DNA of 64,000 nt from contig NZ_QCYG01000008.1 in the NCBI RefSeq assembly GCF_003072065.1, positions 1 through 64,000 on the forward strand, in the 5' to 3' direction. The stretch is from Thalassorhabdomicrobium marinisediminis. GTDB lineage: Bacteria; Pseudomonadota; Alphaproteobacteria; Rhodobacterales; Rhodobacteraceae. The notes under the pieces were generated by a model. That model had not been told where the DNA came from. It made no database searches and worked only from the letters and a program-made list of their open reading frames with translations. Position numbers and translations under genes: made by a program. Shown one piece after another: positions 60,378 through 64,000 of the stretch (position 1 is its first letter; every line of letters begins with the position of its first letter).

Positions 60378-61718
60378 TTATTTTTCGCCGCCTTTGGTGA
60401 GCGCCGCGCGAAAGGCCTCGAACGAGGATTTGGGCGTGCGCTTTTGCGTGTGGTAGTCCACGTGGACCAGACCAAAGCGTTTCTCATAGCCCAGCGCCCA
60501 TTCGAAATTGTCCAGCAGCGACCAGCCGAAATAGCCCTGCACCGGCACCCCGTCGGCGATGCAGCGGCGCACCACCTGCAAATGGTCCTCGAAATATTGC
60601 ACCCGCACCGGGTCCTCAACCTCACCACCAACCACGTGATCGTCGTAGGCCATGCCGTTTTCGGTCACCATCAAAGGCAGATCGCCAGTATAGTCCCGCT
60701 GCAACCGTTTGAGCAGGATTTCCAGCCCCTGGGGGTAAATCTCCCAGCCCATCTGGGTCTTGGGCAAGGGGCCGAGCACCTCTCTTTGATGGGGCCAGGG
60801 CTCATGGGGGGCGGCTTCGATCAGCGCGCGGGTGTAATAATTCAGACCCAACCAATCCATCGGCTGGCTGATCAAGGCCATGTCATCCTCGTATCCGTCC
60901 GGCATGTGCTGGCCCGCGGCGGCGATCATCTCGTCGGGGTAGCGGCCCTTGAACAGGCCACCGGCGAACCAGCCCATCTGGATCGCATCGACGGTCTCTA
61001 CCGCGCGGCGGTCGGCGGGGGCGTCGCTGGCCGGTTCCGCCTGCGTGAAGTTCAGCACGATGCCAAGGTTCTTCTGGCCGTGGTCGCGCAGCACCGACAT
61101 CGCCGTTCCGTGGGCAAGCTGCACGTGATGCATGGCCCGCATCGCCGCCCGAATGTCGCGCAAGCCCGGCGCGTGCAGGCCGATGAAATGCGACAGCCAG
61201 GCGACGCACCAAGGCTCGTTCAGGGTGGCCACCCGCTCCACGCGGTCGCCGATCCGCTCGATCACCACGCGGGCCATGTCCCCGAACCGCAAGGCCGTGT
61301 CGCGGTTGGTCCAGCCGCCCTGATCCGCCAGCGCCGAGGGCAATTCCCAGTGATACAGCGTTAGCGCCGGCTTGAGCCCCCGCTCCACCGTGGCATCCAC
61401 CAGGCGGTCGTAGAAATCGAGACCCTCCGGGTTCACGGTTCGCCCGTCCGGCATCACCCGCGCCCATGAGGTCGAGAACCGGTAGGCGTCAAAGCCCCCC
61501 GACCGGATGATGTCCAGATCCTCTTCATAGCGGTGGTAATGGTCGCAGGCGATCGATCCGTCGTCCGCGTGCAGCACATTGCCCGGCGTGGCGGCGAATG
61601 TATCCCAGTGGCACGGCCCGCAAACGCCATTGGCGCTGCCTTCGATCTGATAGGCCGCCGTGGCCGCGCCAAAGATGAACCCTTCGGGAAAATCGTCCCG
61701 CGTAAAGCTGAACCGCAT
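60378..61718 (-). CDS. GH1 beta-glucosidase
   Basis: 446 residues. FPEGFIFGAATAAYQIEGSA is the GH1 N-terminal signature. The acid/base Glu is in VATLNEPWCVAW and the nucleophile Glu in LMVTENGMAYDD, with GYFGWSLLDNFEWALGY near the end. There is no signal peptide, so it acts on imported or internally released glycosides. The start at 61718 follows AGAGGG; an upstream in-frame extension was rejected. It is divergent from the ArgE/DapE-type gene at 61855. Confidence 0.93.
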   Translation of the reverse strand: MRFSFTRDDFPEGFIFGAATAAYQIEGSANGVCGPCHWDTFAATPGNVLHADDGSIACDHYHRYEEDLDIIRSGGFDAYRFSTSWARVMPDGRTVNPEGLDFYDRLVDATVERGLKPALTLYHWELPSALADQGGWTNRDTALRFGDMARVVIERIGDRVERVATLNEPWCVAWLSHFIGLHAPGLRDIRAAMRAMHHVQLAHGTAMSVLRDHGQKNLGIVLNFTQAEPASDAPADRRAVETVDAIQMGWFAGGLFKGRYPDEMIAAAGQHMPDGYEDDMALISQPMDWLGLNYYTRALIEAAPHEPWPHQREVLGPLPKTQMGWEIYPQGLEILLKRLQRDYTGDLPLMVTENGMAYDDHVVGGEVEDPVRVQYFEDHLQVVRRCIADGVPVQGYFGWSLLDNFEWALGYEKRFGLVHVDYHTQKRTPKSSFEAFRAALTKGGEK

Positions 61719-61854
61719 GCTGCCCTCTGCCCTTCCTGCGCGGCTATGCCGCTTGAGCACCCATCGAACAGGGTCGCAGCCCCAGCGTCCAGCCCCTTTC
61801 TGCCTCCTTTTTCTGCCCCTTGCGGCGGCGCGCGCCCTCGCCAATAGTGCGGGC

Positions 61855-63159
61855 ATGACCGACCTGACCCCCCTTCTCGAGCGGATCGCGGACAAGCGCG
61901 ACGACCTGATCGCCCTCACGCAAGAGCTGATCCGCATTCCCACGCTGAACCCCCCGGGCGAGAATTACCGCGAGATTTGCGACTACCTCGACGCGCGGCT
62001 CTCGGCTCACGGATTTGCCACCGAACTGATCCGCGCCTATGACACCCCGGGCGATTGCACAGCCTACCCCCGCTGGAACATCGTCGCCCGTCGCGAGGGC
62101 GCGCATACGGGCGATTGCGTGCATTTCAACAGCCATACGGATGTGGTCGAAGTGGGTCAGGGCTGGACGCAGGACCCCTTCGGCGCAGCGCTCATCGACG
62201 GCAAGATCTATGGCCGCGGGGCCTGCGACATGAAAGGCGGGCTTGCCGCCTCGATCATCGCCGCCGAAGCCTTCATCGAAACCTTCCCCGACTTTCACGG
62301 CGCAATCGAGATCTCCGGCACCGCGGACGAGGAATCCGGCGGCTATGGCGGTGTCGCCTTCCTTGCCGAACAGGGCTATTTCTCGCCCGCACGGGTGCAG
62401 CACGTCATCATCCCCGAGCCGCTGAACAAGGACCGCGTGTGTCTTGGCCACCGGGGCGGCTGGTGGGCCGAAATCGAAACAAAGGGCGAAATCGCCCACG
62501 GCTCCATGCCGTTTCTGGGCGACTGCGCCGTGCGCCACATGGGCGCGGTCCTCGACAAATTCGAAACCGACCTCTTTCCAGCCATGGCCCAGCGCCGCAC
62601 CGATATGCCAGTGGTCCCCGAAGGGGCGCGGCAATCGACCATGAACATCAATTCGATCCACGGCGGCCAGCCGGAACAGCCCGACGATTTCACCGGTCTG
62701 CCCGCTCATTGCGTGCCGGATTCCTGTCGTATCGTGATCGACCGCCGGTTTCTCGCCGAGGAACCGCTCGATCAGGTGCGCGGCGAGGTGACAGCGCTGC
62801 TGGACGGGCTCAAAACCTCGCGCGCACGGTTCGACTACGCGCTGCGCGAACTCAATCACGTGCTGCCCTCCATGACCGACCGCGACGCCCCCGTCGCCGC
62901 CACGCTGGCGCAACAGATCGAGACCGTGCTTGGCGCCCCGGCCGAGTTCGTCGCCTCGCCCGGGACCTACGACCAGAAACACATTGATCGGATCGGCCGA
63001 CTGAAGAACTGCGTGGCCTACGGGCCGGGCATCCTTGAGCTGGCGCACAAGCCCGACGAATACATCGCCGTTGACGATATGATGGTGAGCGTGGAAGTTA
63101 TGGCCAGAAGCCTGGCCGCGCTGCTGCTGCCAACGGACGAAACAGGGAGGTCGCTATGA
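61855..63159 (+). CDS. ArgE/DapE-family M20 deacylase
   Basis: 434 residues. The M20 zinc ligands are in VHFNSHTDVVEVG (His, Asp), GRGACDMKGG (bridging Asp) and GTADEESGGYGG (catalytic and ligand Glu), with GGWWAEIETKGEIAHGSMPF in the lid domain. It cleaves an N-acyl group from an amino acid or dipeptide-like substrate. The start at 61855 is the first ATG after the divergent promoter region; the longer in-frame start at 61660 lies in the GH1 gene. It overlaps the next gene by four bases. Confidence 0.88.
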   Translation: MTDLTPLLERIADKRDDLIALTQELIRIPTLNPPGENYREICDYLDARLSAHGFATELIRAYDTPGDCTAYPRWNIVARREGAHTGDCVHFNSHTDVVEVGQGWTQDPFGAALIDGKIYGRGACDMKGGLAASIIAAEAFIETFPDFHGAIEISGTADEESGGYGGVAFLAEQGYFSPARVQHVIIPEPLNKDRVCLGHRGGWWAEIETKGEIAHGSMPFLGDCAVRHMGAVLDKFETDLFPAMAQRRTDMPVVPEGARQSTMNINSIHGGQPEQPDDFTGLPAHCVPDSCRIVIDRRFLAEEPLDQVRGEVTALLDGLKTSRARFDYALRELNHVLPSMTDRDAPVAATLAQQIETVLGAPAEFVASPGTYDQKHIDRIGRLKNCVAYGPGILELAHKPDEYIAVDDMMVSVEVMARSLAALLLPTDETGRSL

Positions 63160-64000
63160 CCCATTTCAGCAAACTTCTCGGCGCCAGCGTGCTGGCCCTC
63201 AGCGCGGGCATGGCCACGGCGCAAACCGACATCACCGTCGCGATCCAGCTTGAGCCCCCGAACCTCGACCCCACGGGCGGGGCGGCGCAGGCCATCGATT
63301 CGGTGCTTTATACCAACGTGTTCGAGGGCCTCACCCGGTTCATGGCCGATGGCTCCGTCGTGCCCGGCCTCGCGGAAAGCTGGGACATCTCCGAAGACGG
63401 TCTGACCTACACCTTTCACCTGCGCGAGGGTGTGACCTTCCACGATGGCACCACGATGGACGCGGAAGACGTGAAGTTCTCGCTCGACCGGGCCCGCGCC
63501 GAAGACAGCACCAACGCGCAAAAGGGCCTGTTCACGGACATCGCCGAGGTGACGGTGATCGACCCGCAGACCGTCGAAGTCAAACTCGCGCAGCAGAATG
63601 GCAATTTCCTGTTCAACATGGCCTGGGGCGACGCGGTGATCGTGGCCCCCGAAAGCATCGACACCATTGCCTCCAATCCCGTGGGCACCGGCGCATTCGC
63701 CTTTGCCGACTGGGTGCAGGGCGACCGGATCGAGTTGACACGCAACCCCGATTACTGGGGCACGGCACCTGCGCTTGACTCTGCCACTTTCCGGTTCATC
63801 TCCGACCCGACCGCCGCCTTCGCCGCCGTGATGGCCGAGGATGTGGACGCTTTCGTAGGCTTCCCCGCGCCCGAGAACCTGCCGCAATTCGAAGCCGACC
63901 CGCGCTTCCAGGTCCTGATCGGCAACACCGAAGGTGAGACGATCCTTTCGATCAACAACAAACAAGAACCCTTCGACAACCCGCAGGTGCGTGAGGCGAT
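63156..64000 (+). CDS. ABC transporter substrate-binding protein, family 5 (partial)
   Basis: The first 281 residues of a DppA/OppA-type protein; it runs off the window edge. A signal peptide (LLGASVLALSAGMATAQTDI) is followed by the SBP_bac_5 pattern: VAIQLEPPNLDPTGGAAQAI, VFEGLTRFMADGSVVPGLAE and GTGAFAFADWVQGDRIELTR. The ATG overlaps the stop codon of the M20 deacylase (ATGA), suggesting that the imported compound is the deacylase's substrate or its acylated precursor. Permease and ATPase genes presumably follow to the right. Confidence 0.9.
   Translation, partial: MTHFSKLLGASVLALSAGMATAQTDITVAIQLEPPNLDPTGGAAQAIDSVLYTNVFEGLTRFMADGSVVPGLAESWDISEDGLTYTFHLREGVTFHDGTTMDAEDVKFSLDRARAEDSTNAQKGLFTDIAEVTVIDPQTVEVKLAQQNGNFLFNMAWGDAVIVAPESIDTIASNPVGTGAFAFADWVQGDRIELTRNPDYWGTAPALDSATFRFISDPTAAFAAVMAEDVDAFVGFPAPENLPQFEADPRFQVLIGNTEGETILSINNKQEPFDNPQVREA

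Noticed and set aside
1-64000. Second copy of the tRNA-Cys 3' end as an attachment repeat
   Set aside because: I searched by eye for GGTTCGATTCCGGTACTCGCC elsewhere in the window and did not find it; the other boundary may lie outside or be lost.
1-64000. CRISPR array or phage structural module
   Set aside because: No regularly spaced repeats and no capsid, portal, terminase or tail motifs were seen.

Overview
The window looks like a chromosomal segment of an alphaproteobacterium, most likely a Rhodobacteraceae/Roseobacter-group organism. The evidence is the high G+C, dense overlapping operons, a TRAP transporter, several ABC importers, and the style of the IS66/IS256/IS3/IS481 remnants and MobC/relaxase genes. 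No rRNA, CRISPR array or phage structural gene was seen. One tRNA (tRNA-Cys, GCA) is present.

Left part (about 0.1-17.9 kb). An IS66 remnant is followed by a polyol/glycerol-type locus: a DeoR/GlpR-like repressor with a DctQ-DctM-DctP TRAP importer on the minus strand, divergent from a GlpA-like and a GlpB-like flavoprotein and an FGGY (GlpK-like) kinase on the plus strand. After IS debris (a fused IS3/IS256 scar) comes a tight eight-gene minus-strand operon: LacI repressor, ABC importer (binding protein, two permeases, ATPase), GpdQ-like phosphodiesterase, Na/Pi-cotransporter-like protein and HAD phosphatase. I read it as import and breakdown of an organophosphate diester as a carbon source, with surplus phosphate exported. 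A perfect 14-bp LacI-type palindrome lies just upstream of the lacI start.

Middle part (17.9-24.2 kb). This is a decayed mobile region: a broken IS481 transposase, a tyrosine-recombinase pseudogene, tRNA-Cys, a degenerate IS3-type element with visible inverted repeats, a frameshifted relaxase and a mobC gene.

Right part (24.2-56.2 kb). This is a large catabolic regulon. Its proteins resemble, gene by gene, the set that mycobacteria and proteobacteria use for the last two steroid rings (HIP, the C/D-ring propionate): FadD3-like ligase, FadE31/FadE32-like acyl-CoA dehydrogenase pair, a fused FadE whose second half is FadE30-like, FadA6, IpdA, IpdB, IpdC, IpdF, EchA20, many SDRs, a second thiolase, an OYE-type flavoenzyme and three NTF2/SnoaL-like proteins. 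No ring A/B genes are visible here. A branched-chain-amino-acid-type ABC importer (LivH, fused LivM-LivG, LivF, and a separate binding protein) is embedded in the cluster. Eight copies of one 16-bp inverted repeat, TCGTC-N6-GACKA, lie in the promoter regions of the transcription units, strongly suggesting one local regulator, most simply the TetR protein encoded inside the cluster.

Right end (56.4-64 kb). A three-subunit molybdenum hydroxylase with its own MoaD/ThiS-like protein is followed by a GH1 beta-glucosidase, and divergently by an ArgE/DapE-type amidohydrolase and the start of a family-5 (peptide/opine-type) ABC binding protein that runs off the window.
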